From: Acidilobaceae archaeon
GTDB taxonomy: Archaea; Thermoproteota; Thermoprotei_A; Sulfolobales; Acidilobaceae
Assembly: GCA_027034115.1 (NCBI GenBank)
Contig: JALVJB010000065.1
Span: forward strand, 1-15,073
Direction: 5' to 3'
Length of the DNA: 15,073 nt
Part shown: one piece after another, positions 7,621-13,800 of the stretch
How the letters are laid out: each line of letters opens with the position of its first letter
Numbering within the stretch: position 1 is the stretch's first letter
The notes under the pieces: generated by a model
What the model was told of the DNA's origin: nothing
Databases searched by the model: none
The model's input: only the letters and a program-made list of their open reading frames with translations
Program-made: the position numbers and the translations under genes

Positions 7621-7929
7621 GTGGGGGCAATCTTGGAGATCATAGAGGCTAGGGTCCGCCTGCAGGATATAGAGAAGAGCCTAGCACAGCTAGAAGTGCG
7701 CCTAAGAGAACTCGAGGAAGCTAAGAAACTATTGGAAACCGTGAAGGTGCTGGGAGTATACAAGGTTTACGGCGGGAGAATAGGCGTGGAACTACCGCCG
7801 GAGAAGGCTGGGGAGGAGATTGAGAAGGAGATCTCTAGCCTTCGCTCAACTATTGAGCTGTTGCGCCGGGAGAGGGAGAAGCTTCTCTCAAAGATCCGTG
7901 AGAATGTTAATCGAGCAGGATTTTCGTAG
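7621..7929 (+). CDS. Short prefoldin beta-like coiled-coil protein
   Basis: 102 residues from GTG 7621, preceded by a G-rich Shine-Dalgarno (GGGGGGTG, 7606-7613). The layout is a heptad-rich helix (about 3-44), a short beta hairpin (GVYKVYGGRIGVELP, 45-59), and a second helix (61-97) rich in Glu, Leu and Lys. The hairpin sequence VYKVYGG matches the VYKVVG-type hairpin of prefoldin beta subunits. Archaeal prefoldin beta is usually about 115-125 residues, so the helices here are short. It may be the genuine beta subunit or a divergent paralogue, and another beta gene elsewhere in the genome would support the latter. The last 23 bp overlap the convergent gene. Confidence 0.68.
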   Translation: MGAILEIIEARVRLQDIEKSLAQLEVRLRELEEAKKLLETVKVLGVYKVYGGRIGVELPPEKAGEEIEKEISSLRSTIELLRREREKLLSKIRENVNRAGFS

Positions 7930-8320
7930 CATATATGTATCCGCTGGCCTTAGAGTATAGTTTGTATACTTCGTGCCCGTGTTCTTTACCCCCCGGCGTT
8001 ATTCTAACGATCCCGATCCTACCGTTTTTAGGATTAACTGTTAGGATAAACTCGTCTTCGTCCCTCAGGAGAACTCCTACAAGTAGCTCCCTCTCTGCAA
8101 CATGGTTCGCCATGTTTAGCAGTGTCTCAGCTAGCTCTTCTAGGGTAGCCTCACCTTCTAGTATTACATTGTAAGCGTGCTCTGCTTTCACTCTTATTTT
8201 TTCATCTCCAGCTATTCTACCGCTGAAGCTATCGTCGATAAGCCTGGTTAGCTGTTTAACCGTTTTCCCAAGTGTTCTGTTTACTTCTCTATACTTGTTT
8301 AGTAGTGGCCATGTCTCCAT
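7907..8320 (-). CDS. Conserved-looking hypothetical protein, helical N-terminus and beta-rich C-terminus
   Basis: 137 residues from ATG 8320. No family was recognised. The N-terminal half (1-85) is charged and helical, and the second half (about 86-137) has alternating beta strands (GVLLRDEDEFILTVNP, IGIVRITPG) ending in YIYATKILLD. There is no signal peptide or membrane helix, so it is probably cytosolic. The start is supported by a strong TATA box 46-57 bp upstream; the ribosome-binding site is weak, which suits a short leader. It overlaps the prefoldin beta-like gene tail-to-tail by 23 bp, and codon use resembles its neighbours, so it looks like a real gene. Confidence 0.7.
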   Translation of the reverse strand: METWPLLNKYREVNRTLGKTVKQLTRLIDDSFSGRIAGDEKIRVKAEHAYNVILEGEATLEELAETLLNMANHVAERELLVGVLLRDEDEFILTVNPKNGRIGIVRITPGGKEHGHEVYKLYSKASGYIYATKILLD

Positions 8321-8365
8321 TTCAACGGCCCCGGGCTAATCCGTTTACCCTTCAGTGTAAGGGAT

Positions 8366-8377
8366 CTATATAAAGCC
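8366..8377 (-). promoter_or_regulatory. TATA box for the 137-residue gene
   Basis: On the minus strand the sequence is CTTTATATAGAT, a near-consensus archaeal TATA box. Initiation about 25 bp downstream (near 8345) leaves a leader of about 25 nt to ATG 8320. Confidence 0.6.
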
Positions 8378-8443
8378 TACACCTTCTATTCTAGGAGCTT
8401 TATTAATTAATCCCACCAACAGGGGTATGATTCTCGATAATAC

Positions 8444-9382
8444 TTAGTTTACACTCTTATCCTTAAACCTCTCATGGAGGGCGACGAGACCTCTCCAGTG
8501 GTATCCCCTCGCCTCCCAGTAGCCGTCTAGGTAGAAATCGGAGGCGAATAGGCCAGCCAGCCACTTCACGCTTTTCCACCCGTAGAGTACGGGTACCAAA
8601 AGCCTTGCAGGACCCCCATGCTCTACGGGGAGGGGTCCCCCGTTAAGCCCCGTCGCAATATAGGCGTTGCCGAGAATACCTGGCTCGAGAGGGATACTGG
8701 CTGTGTAGCCTCCACTACTAACAGCTATTAGCCACTCGCCTCTCAGTCCCATCGAGGAGAGGATCTCGTCGAGCCTTGTCAGCCTCCACTTTATCCCGCC
8801 GACGCTCCACCCGGTCACGCAGTGAAAGTCTCGTTCAACCCATTCGCCTCCAATTTCACTAATCCGGACCTCACTAGTAGGCTGGAAGCCGCGCTCGTCG
8901 TAGGAACCGACTAAGACTCTCCCATTGTGCCCTGGAAAGGATCCTTCAGCACTGTAAATCACTGGCTTCCTTATCGCCTTCTGGCCTTCAGGGACTGGGG
9001 GAGCCTCTATGTTCTCCGCCTCGGGTAGCTGGGGCTGTTTCGGAGGCCTCCTCGGTGCCCCGGGGATGACTGCTTGAATCACGCCTCCAGCCCATATTGT
9101 CCCACCGGTTCTCTTGTCGTAGACGCTCCTCGCCTCAATGATGGGCTTAGGCTTGCCGCCATCGGTTGCCTTGTAGACGAGGTATCTTCCACCTATGAGC
9201 TCTGGGGTCTCTGTGGCAGGCATCTTCTCCACGTGATGGAGGAGCATTGCAAGGTAATTGTAAACCTCCATGAGGGCCTGCGAGGGGTCTGCACCGGCTT
9301 GAGGCGCGCAGTCTAGAACCGTGGGGTATCCTGTTAGGGCGCTCGGCCAGGAGGTGTAGAGCATGCATTCTTCAAGAGCCAT
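8444..9382 (-). CDS. Molybdopterin-binding oxidoreductase (sulfite oxidase-fold) with extra N-terminal domain
   Basis: 312 residues from ATG 9382, favoured over upstream starts because a TATA box lies at 9421-9432 and a G-rich stretch precedes it. Residues about 135-300 form a sulfite-oxidase-type Mo-cofactor domain: DFHCVTGWSVG carries the presumed Mo-ligand Cys188, and GYTASIPLE, NGGPLPVEHGGPARLLVP and YGWKSVKWL follow, typical of YedY/MsrP and plant-type sulfite oxidase relatives. Residues 1-107 show no motif I recognise and are joined by a proline-rich linker (about 108-132). No signal peptide or Tat motif is visible, so a cytoplasmic or membrane-face location is inferred. The substrate is unknown. 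Confidence 0.85.
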   Translation of the reverse strand: MALEECMLYTSWPSALTGYPTVLDCAPQAGADPSQALMEVYNYLAMLLHHVEKMPATETPELIGGRYLVYKATDGGKPKPIIEARSVYDKRTGGTIWAGGVIQAVIPGAPRRPPKQPQLPEAENIEAPPVPEGQKAIRKPVIYSAEGSFPGHNGRVLVGSYDERGFQPTSEVRISEIGGEWVERDFHCVTGWSVGGIKWRLTRLDEILSSMGLRGEWLIAVSSGGYTASIPLEPGILGNAYIATGLNGGPLPVEHGGPARLLVPVLYGWKSVKWLAGLFASDFYLDGYWEARGYHWRGLVALHERFKDKSVN

Positions 9383-9420
9383 TCCCGGTCCCCCATTTTC
9401 AGGTCTAGCCAGCCGGGAAT

Positions 9421-9432
9421 TGTATAGTATAG
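9421..9432 (-). promoter_or_regulatory. TATA box for the molybdopterin oxidoreductase
   Basis: On the minus strand the sequence is AACTATACTATACA. Its centre is about 44 bp before ATG 9382, giving a leader of about 18 nt and favouring that start. Confidence 0.5.
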
Positions 9433-9448
9433 TTACGTGTAAAGGTAG

Positions 9449-9458
9449 GCATATAAGG
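9449..9458 (+). promoter_or_regulatory. TATA box for the divergent 129-residue gene
   Basis: GCATATAAGG lies about 47 bp before ATG 9501, implying initiation near 9478. It is back to back with the minus-strand TATA box, about 25 bp apart. Confidence 0.5.
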
Positions 9459-9500
9459 CCCAGTCCCACTATCTCCCCACAGGCCGAGCGGCGACCAGGC

Positions 9501-9890
9501 ATGGCAGGGGGCATGTATACGGGGCCTGCGAGGGCCCTGGAGGAGTTGGTCCTCGAGCTTGAGGCCCTCAGGAGGAGGGTTCCAGAAGCGATACTGGAGG
9601 GAGAGGCTGAGGAGGTTCTGGGAGACGCCTACACTCTCCTATCCAGCCTCTCACCCTCAATAGGCCTGCTTGCAAGGCCCTACGTGGGCCTACCCGATAG
9701 GGTCAGGCTACTAGCACAGCTCGCCACCGCCCTGAGAGTGAGGATGCTCCGGGCGGGTACACCCTACATAACCGACACGGCCTACTTCATAGACAAGCTG
9801 GACGACCTCATAATGGAGGTAAGATACCTCGCAGGCCTACACCCCTACCTGCCAATGGGCGGCACCGGCTACTACAAGGCTAGGAGCTAA
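9501..9890 (+). CDS. Hypothetical helical protein
   Basis: 129 residues from ATG 9501. ATG 9513, preceded by AGGGGG, is an equally good start and gives 125 residues. The function is not recognised. The sequence is amphipathic and rich in Leu, Ala, Arg and Glu, with probable helices at about 8-50, 65-90 and 92-115, and ends in a Gly/Tyr-rich tail (PYLPMGGTGYYKARS). There are no cysteines, no signal peptide and no convincing membrane helix. It is divergent from the molybdenum oxidoreductase and shares its promoter region, and another small helical gene follows 41 bp downstream in the same direction, so the two may form an operon. A chance open frame is unlikely given the TATA box and the coding-like composition. 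Confidence 0.62.
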   Translation: MAGGMYTGPARALEELVLELEALRRRVPEAILEGEAEEVLGDAYTLLSSLSPSIGLLARPYVGLPDRVRLLAQLATALRVRMLRAGTPYITDTAYFIDKLDDLIMEVRYLAGLHPYLPMGGTGYYKARS

Positions 9891-9922
9891 TAGGCCTGCA
9901 TGAATAACGGTTAGGAGGGGAA

Positions 9923-9929
9923 GGAGGAG
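9923..9929 (+). promoter_or_regulatory. Shine-Dalgarno for TTG 9932
   Basis: GGAGGAG at 9923-9929 is just before TTG 9932 and supports this unusual start codon. Confidence 0.55.
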
Positions 9930-9931
9930 AC

Positions 9932-10291
9932 TTGCCCGCGAGGAAGAACAAGGAGGAAGAAGAGATCGTAAGAGAGTGGGGCGTAAAGCTCGCGGAGGAA
10001 ATAGAGTCATACACGATGAGCGGGCTAACCCCCATAAAGACTGGTCACCTCGAAGACGCGCTCAAAGAAGCAGGAATAGTATTATCCATGGCTGGAGAGA
10101 AGGACCTAGCCCTAAGGGCCGAGGAGCTTTCCAGGAAAGCCCTGGAAGCGAGGCACATAATGAAGGCTACGAGAGCCATAACGGCCAGCGTCGAGAAGGT
10201 GAGGCTCGACGCCCAAAGATTTGCCGTAGACATGAAGAGGAGAATGAACAAGAAGCTCCACGTCGACGCTACTAACCCCCTAAACCCATGA
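9932..10291 (+). CDS. Hypothetical charged helical protein
   Basis: 119 residues from TTG 9932, chosen from a strong GGAGGAG site. No family was recognised. It is rich in Glu, Lys, Arg and Ala, and nearly all helical: about residues 7-27, 40-53, 56-75 and 78-108. It starts and ends basic (PARKNK; MKRRMNKKLH), which would suit an RNA-, DNA- or protein-binding helical bundle, but this is a guess. It has no cysteine, membrane helix or signal. It probably shares a transcript with the gene 41 bp upstream, and its last 12 bp overlap the convergent kinase gene. Confidence 0.65.
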   Translation: MPARKNKEEEEIVREWGVKLAEEIESYTMSGLTPIKTGHLEDALKEAGIVLSMAGEKDLALRAEELSRKALEARHIMKATRAITASVEKVRLDAQRFAVDMKRRMNKKLHVDATNPLNP

Positions 10292-11182
10292 CCAGCCCCC
10301 CGTCACAACCCTGCCCTTGTAAACCACCTGAGGGTCCCCCTCAGTCACTCTGCCAATAATCCAGCAGGGAACGCCCGCCTTACCGCACTCTTCCAAGGCG
10401 TCCTCCACCTCGTTCTCCCTTACTGTGAGGGCTATATTGTAGTCCTCCCAGCTCTCAAGCCAAATAGCCTCTCGGGCAACTCCGACCTGCTCAACTACAC
10501 TCTCGACCGTCGGGTCCGGGTGTACCTCCTCGATAACTATCCGGGCACCGCTATACTCGGCGATGCCCCATAGGGTTGCGGCCCACCCATCACTATTATC
10601 GCTACTAGCGGTAGCATAGGCCGACACTATCCCCTCCGCTCGAGGAGGAAGCCTCCTGAGGAAGCCCCGTACGTTAAGGGCTTCATCGATACCCACAATG
10701 TTCTCGGCTACAAGCCTCTCCAGCAACCCGTATCCAAGGTATCCGGCCTGCAGGAGCACATCGCCGGGGGAGGCCCCTCTCCTGGATACCGGCCTCTCTG
10801 TTGAGCCTATGCTGGCCACGTCTATCCAGGAGCCTCTCCCCCTGTTGTAATCCGACTTTAAGACGACTACTCCAAGGTCTCTCGCCGCCTCGCCGACACC
10901 CCTGGCTACTTCAAGAGCGTGTGCCTCGTTTTCAACGCCCACACTATACATTACTGCGAGAGGCCTCCCGCCAGAGGCTATAACGTCGGCAACGCTCGCG
11001 GCCACCGCCCTATACGCCCAATCAGCCCTAGACATGAATGGATACCTGCTGTAATCCTCGTGGTAACCGTCGATATTGTAGAGGAGCCCCCCGGGTCCCG
11101 GGCATGCATCGTAGCCTAGGCATTCCTCCGAGCCCGAGAGCTCGGCTAGCCTCATGTGAAGGAGGCGCTCCCGCCTACTCAA
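10280..11182 (-). CDS. ThiL-like kinase (AIR synthase fold), thiamine-phosphate kinase or related
   Basis: 300 residues from TTG 11182, with GGTGA 3 nt upstream and an 8-bp overlap with the preceding NAD-kinase-like gene. It has PurM/ThiL two-domain hallmarks: SVADVIASGGRPLAV (63-77) corresponds to the NLSDIAAMGG region, SSDNSDG (193-199) to the DISDG motif, and SWEDYNIALTV (244-254) to the GGEDYEL strand. ThiL phosphorylates thiamine monophosphate to thiamine diphosphate. Two loops differ from the usual form: the GDDA metal loop near the N-terminus reads GYDA (23-26), and the GGDT-like loop reads KSDYNRG (109-115). This may be a sequence-divergent thiamine kinase or a paralogue with another acceptor. 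The 12-bp tail overlap is convergent. Confidence 0.68.
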   Translation of the reverse strand: MSRRERLLHMRLAELSGSEECLGYDACPGPGGLLYNIDGYHEDYSRYPFMSRADWAYRAVAASVADVIASGGRPLAVMYSVGVENEAHALEVARGVGEAARDLGVVVLKSDYNRGRGSWIDVASIGSTERPVSRRGASPGDVLLQAGYLGYGLLERLVAENIVGIDEALNVRGFLRRLPPRAEGIVSAYATASSDNSDGWAATLWGIAEYSGARIVIEEVHPDPTVESVVEQVGVAREAIWLESWEDYNIALTVRENEVEDALEECGKAGVPCWIIGRVTEGDPQVVYKGRVVTGGWSWV

Positions 11183-12323
11183 CCCTCACCATCCTATACC
11201 TACCATAACCAGTTAAGACCCTAATGTAGCCCCTCAGCATCTCGTCGACCAGAGGGTCCCCAGTGTCGACCCGTAGCACTCGGAGCCTGGAGAGCTTGCT
11301 CGGCGAGGAAACCACTATGATGTTATCCCTCCCCACCAGGCGTATAACCCTTGGGCTTATCTGCTGGTTACCCCTGCCGAAGAGGAAGCCCTGTCCCCCT
11401 ATCGGCGAGACAACTATGACCTTCCGGCCCGGGTAGCTGGATACTATCTTGTAGAGCGTCTCCTCGTCAACATCCCTGGCTATCAAAGACCTATTATGGG
11501 CGACGTCAACCCCTAGCCTAGTCTTCCCCTCTATGCCGAGCTTCTCGGCTATCCTCGAAACAGTCCTCCCCGGGCCTAGTATGTACAGCGTGCAGTCCTC
11601 GTATAACTCGTCGGCGAAGTACTCCGCTATCTCCTCGATCTCAGCCTCCTCCCCGGGCCCGTGGCTGGCGGACTTACCGCTGGCAACCAGCCCAGGAGCC
11701 ATTGGAACCCGGAGGTAGCCGTAAGGCCTGACAACCAGCTCCCCCCGTCTAAAGGCCTCCTCGTCAACGTCGAGGACCATCCTCTCAACCAGTCTAGCCC
11801 GCCCCTCCATGAACAAGGCGACTATCTCTGCCGCCTCTCTAGGGGTGTACGCGAAGACGCCGCTATACACCTTGACTCCAGCCGGAACCCCTAGGACGGG
11901 CACCTTCTCGTCAACACTTTCAAGCACTATCCTAGCTGTCCCATCACCCCCCACGAAAACTAGGAGCCCCACGCCCCTATCAACGGCGAGGCGCGCACAC
12001 CTTGCAGTATCCTCGGGGGTAGTAGGCCACTTGCCGGGATCAACGCAGTCAAGAAGCCTCACATCACCCCGGTATTCTCCAAGGCTCTCCCAGCCCATTG
12101 GCCCTGGGGGAGCATAGACTACGAGGCCCGGCTTCCTCCTGGACAAGTGAGCCATAAACTCCCTAGCCCTAGCTGGGGCGACCAGGGGGACCCTCTCCTC
12201 GGCAACCCTCAATGGTAGGGGCCAATCAGTCCCCTTCCAGCCAAGCCTCCCTCCAGCCCCGCTAAATGGGTTAACTACTACTCCGAGGATTGGAGGGGGC
12301 CGCTCATTGCTCGGCTGTACCAT
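11175..12323 (-). CDS. NAD-kinase-like protein, AcoX family (COG3199)
   Basis: 382 residues from ATG 12323, which has GGAGG 8 nt upstream. ATG 12359 (394 residues) has GGTGA only 1 nt away and is less likely. Numbering from that longer start, VVNPFSGAGG (28-37) opens the fold, GGDGT (137-141) is the nucleotide-binding hallmark, GVPAGVKVYSGVFA (157-170) matches the AcoX-family loop, and GRGNQQISPRVI (328-339) is the family's signature near the C-terminus. This family is predicted to phosphorylate NAD with ATP or polyphosphate, but AcoX biochemistry is poorly settled. It overlaps the ThiL-like gene by 8 bp, so both kinases are likely one transcript. Confidence 0.82.
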   Translation of the reverse strand: MVQPSNERPPPILGVVVNPFSGAGGRLGWKGTDWPLPLRVAEERVPLVAPARAREFMAHLSRRKPGLVVYAPPGPMGWESLGEYRGDVRLLDCVDPGKWPTTPEDTARCARLAVDRGVGLLVFVGGDGTARIVLESVDEKVPVLGVPAGVKVYSGVFAYTPREAAEIVALFMEGRARLVERMVLDVDEEAFRRGELVVRPYGYLRVPMAPGLVASGKSASHGPGEEAEIEEIAEYFADELYEDCTLYILGPGRTVSRIAEKLGIEGKTRLGVDVAHNRSLIARDVDEETLYKIVSSYPGRKVIVVSPIGGQGFLFGRGNQQISPRVIRLVGRDNIIVVSSPSKLSRLRVLRVDTGDPLVDEMLRGYIRVLTGYGRYRMVRVE

Positions 12324-12400
12324 CCCCTCATCCTCCCCGTATCGGGCTAATCCCGGCATTTCACCGCGGCCCCACGCGCTAGTCCAGCATAGGGAGAGGG

Positions 12401-13333
12401 CTATATTATCGTGGAGATGTGGAACACACTGCCTATGACTTCGCCGAAGAGGAAGGCTATTATCGCTGTCCCGAATAGTATTGAGAGGTTCTCGGCTAGC
12501 TCTCTCTTGAAGTCGGCCTCGTTTAACACAGCGTTGTAGAAGGTGAAGCTTGAGACTATGGCTATGGCCATGATTAGTGAGACTGTGAAGGCTGTCGCCA
12601 TGCTTTTAGTGAGGAAGTAGGGTAAGGCGAGTATAACGACGCTTCCGAGGTAGGACAGCCCCGTAACGAGGGCGCTCTTGCCGGGGCTCCTCTCACTGGC
12701 CACAACCGCCTCAGCCTTAGCTTGGAGGTATGCGGCCCCGGCCATTGAGAAGGCGGCCGAGACCCCTACTATTAAACCAGCGATACCTGCGACCTCCGTT
12801 ACCCGGGTGGCTCCGAGGAAGCCTGCGTGTACGCCTGTTATCTCGACTATTGCATCGGCTATTCCCAGGGCTATGAAGCTGAGGTACCTCACTATTGCCT
12901 CGTTGATCCCGGATATTAGCTCGTTCTCATGCTTCTCCTCGTCAGCTATTATCTTCTCTAGCTCCTCCCTGTCACTACCCTCTAGGTATTTCATGTAGGC
13001 CTTATACTCGGCTACGACCTCGTCCTCGTGCATCTCGAGGAGCTTGAGGGTGAACGTTAGCCCGAACACCTTCCTCGCGAGGAGTATCAGCTTAAGCTTC
13101 CACCCCGGAAAGCTGGCCTCGCAGTCTCCCCCCAGTATCCTCTTCCAGAAGAGGTAGTGCTCGTATTCTTCCCTCGCGAGGGTCTCTAGTATCTCTCTAA
13201 GCCTTGGATCCTTCTCCCTGCTGGCCAGGTACTTGTAAACGTTATAGTCGAAGTACTCGTCTACACAGAATTTCCGTGCCTTCTCGAGCGCCTCCTCTGG
13301 AAGTCCAACATTAGTACTTGCGTTCAAGTGCAT
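12401..13333 (-). CDS. Ferritin-like/VIT1 fusion, probable membrane-bound ferritin or iron transporter
   Basis: 310 residues from ATG 13333 (GGTG 3 nt upstream; GTG 13339 is alternative). Residue numbers below count from GTG 13339. Residues about 15-145 form a rubrerythrin/ferritin-like four-helix bundle with two helices carrying the EYEH (58-61) and DEEKH (133-137) ligand motifs, plus glutamates at 28 and in EMHEDE (102-107), giving a probable di-iron site. Residues about 148-312 form a VIT1/CCC1 membrane domain with about five helices and the characteristic GIADAIVEITGVHAGFLG start (159-176). Fusions of this type, such as bacterial MbfA, export or compartmentalise iron and counter oxidative stress. 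Its promoter is probably the AT-rich block at 13371-13378. A 77-bp gap separates it from the NAD-kinase-like gene. Confidence 0.87.
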   Translation of the reverse strand: MHLNASTNVGLPEEALEKARKFCVDEYFDYNVYKYLASREKDPRLREILETLAREEYEHYLFWKRILGGDCEASFPGWKLKLILLARKVFGLTFTLKLLEMHEDEVVAEYKAYMKYLEGSDREELEKIIADEEKHENELISGINEAIVRYLSFIALGIADAIVEITGVHAGFLGATRVTEVAGIAGLIVGVSAAFSMAGAAYLQAKAEAVVASERSPGKSALVTGLSYLGSVVILALPYFLTKSMATAFTVSLIMAIAIVSSFTFYNAVLNEADFKRELAENLSILFGTAIIAFLFGEVIGSVFHISTII

Positions 13334-13370
13334 CCGCACCCACGCGTAACGGAGTCGTCCGGCGTTGGAG

Positions 13371-13378
13371 AATTAATT
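13371..13378. promoter_or_regulatory. AATTAATT, possible shared TATA element
   Basis: The palindromic AATTAATT lies midway between the divergent ferritin-VIT1 and acylphosphatase genes. It would place initiation about 16 nt before ATG 13333 on minus and about 34 nt before GTG 13435 on plus. A TATA role in both directions is inferred from spacing alone. Confidence 0.4.
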
Positions 13379-13434
13379 GTCTAGCCAATAACCAGACTAA
13401 AGTAATGGATCCGGAGAGAGGGAGGCGGTGCCCG

Positions 13435-13722
13435 GTGACGGCGGAACTCGTGAGGGCCCACCTGCTAGTGCGGGGAAAGGTTCAGGGAGTATTCTTCAGG
13501 GCGAACATGAGAAGCCTTGCCCTCGAGCTCGGAGTCAGGGGCTGGGTTAGGAACCTTCCGGACGGCCGGAGCGTCGAGGCGGTGCTCGAGGGAGAGAGGA
13601 GCGCTGTTGAGAGGGTTATCTGCTGGGCTCTCAGGGGTCCCCCGCTCGCCCGTGTAAGAGAGTTACATGTTGAGTTCGAGGATTATAGGGGCGAGTTCGA
13701 CACCTTCGAGATAAGATACTAG
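13435..13722 (+). CDS. acyP: Acylphosphatase
   Basis: 95 residues from GTG 13435, preceded by GGAGG and GGCGGTG sites at 13421-13430. The catalytic motif GKVQGVFFR (14-22) contains the phosphate-binding Arg22. GWVRNLPDGR (36-45) contains Asn40, which orients the water. The GPPLARV motif (about 68-74) is also standard. The enzyme hydrolyses acyl phosphates such as carbamoyl phosphate or 1,3-bisphosphoglycerate in the cytosol. The length is normal for the family. ATG 13405 is an alternative start adding 10 residues but lacks a Shine-Dalgarno site, and earlier codons would run into the opposing gene. Confidence 0.94.
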   Translation: MTAELVRAHLLVRGKVQGVFFRANMRSLALELGVRGWVRNLPDGRSVEAVLEGERSAVERVICWALRGPPLARVRELHVEFEDYRGEFDTFEIRY

Positions 13723-13733
13723 GAGGGCCTCCT
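13721..13733. repeat. Palindrome AGGAGG-G-CCTCCT at the acyP stop codon
   Basis: Perfect 6-bp arms around one base overlap the TAG stop of acylphosphatase and lie just before the TATA-like box at 13741. It could form a short hairpin or bind a dimeric regulator. It is not a typical archaeal T-rich terminator. Confidence 0.3.
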
Positions 13734-13740
13734 CCACTAC

Positions 13741-13750
13741 AATATATTAT
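13741..13750 (+). promoter_or_regulatory. TATA box of the zinc-ribbon/GNAT gene
   Basis: AATATATTAT is about 55 bp before TTG 13801. Initiation about 25 bp downstream leaves a leader of about 30 nt. Confidence 0.55.
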
Positions 13751-13792
13751 GGGGACAGCCATGTACAAGCGGTAGACGGGTATTCTAGGGGC

Positions 13793-13797
13793 GGTGG
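13793..13797 (+). promoter_or_regulatory. Shine-Dalgarno GGTGG for TTG 13801
   Basis: GGTGG lies 3 nt before TTG 13801. TAG at 13786-13788 is in frame just upstream, so TTG 13801 is the first usable start. Confidence 0.6.
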
Positions 13798-13800
13798 GTA

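Noticed and set aside
9383..9514. Longer N-terminus for the molybdenum protein starting at 9514
   Set aside because: It would extend through the TATA boxes of both divergent genes; the added residues look non-coding, and ATG 9382 is better placed.
13318..13434. Longer N-terminus for acylphosphatase from 13318
   Set aside because: It would overlap the start of the divergent ferritin-VIT1 gene and pass through the promoter region; the domain begins after 13435.
13749..13775. Eight-codon open frame before the zinc-ribbon/GNAT gene
   Set aside because: It lies inside the predicted core promoter and has no ribosome-binding site, so it is likely chance.
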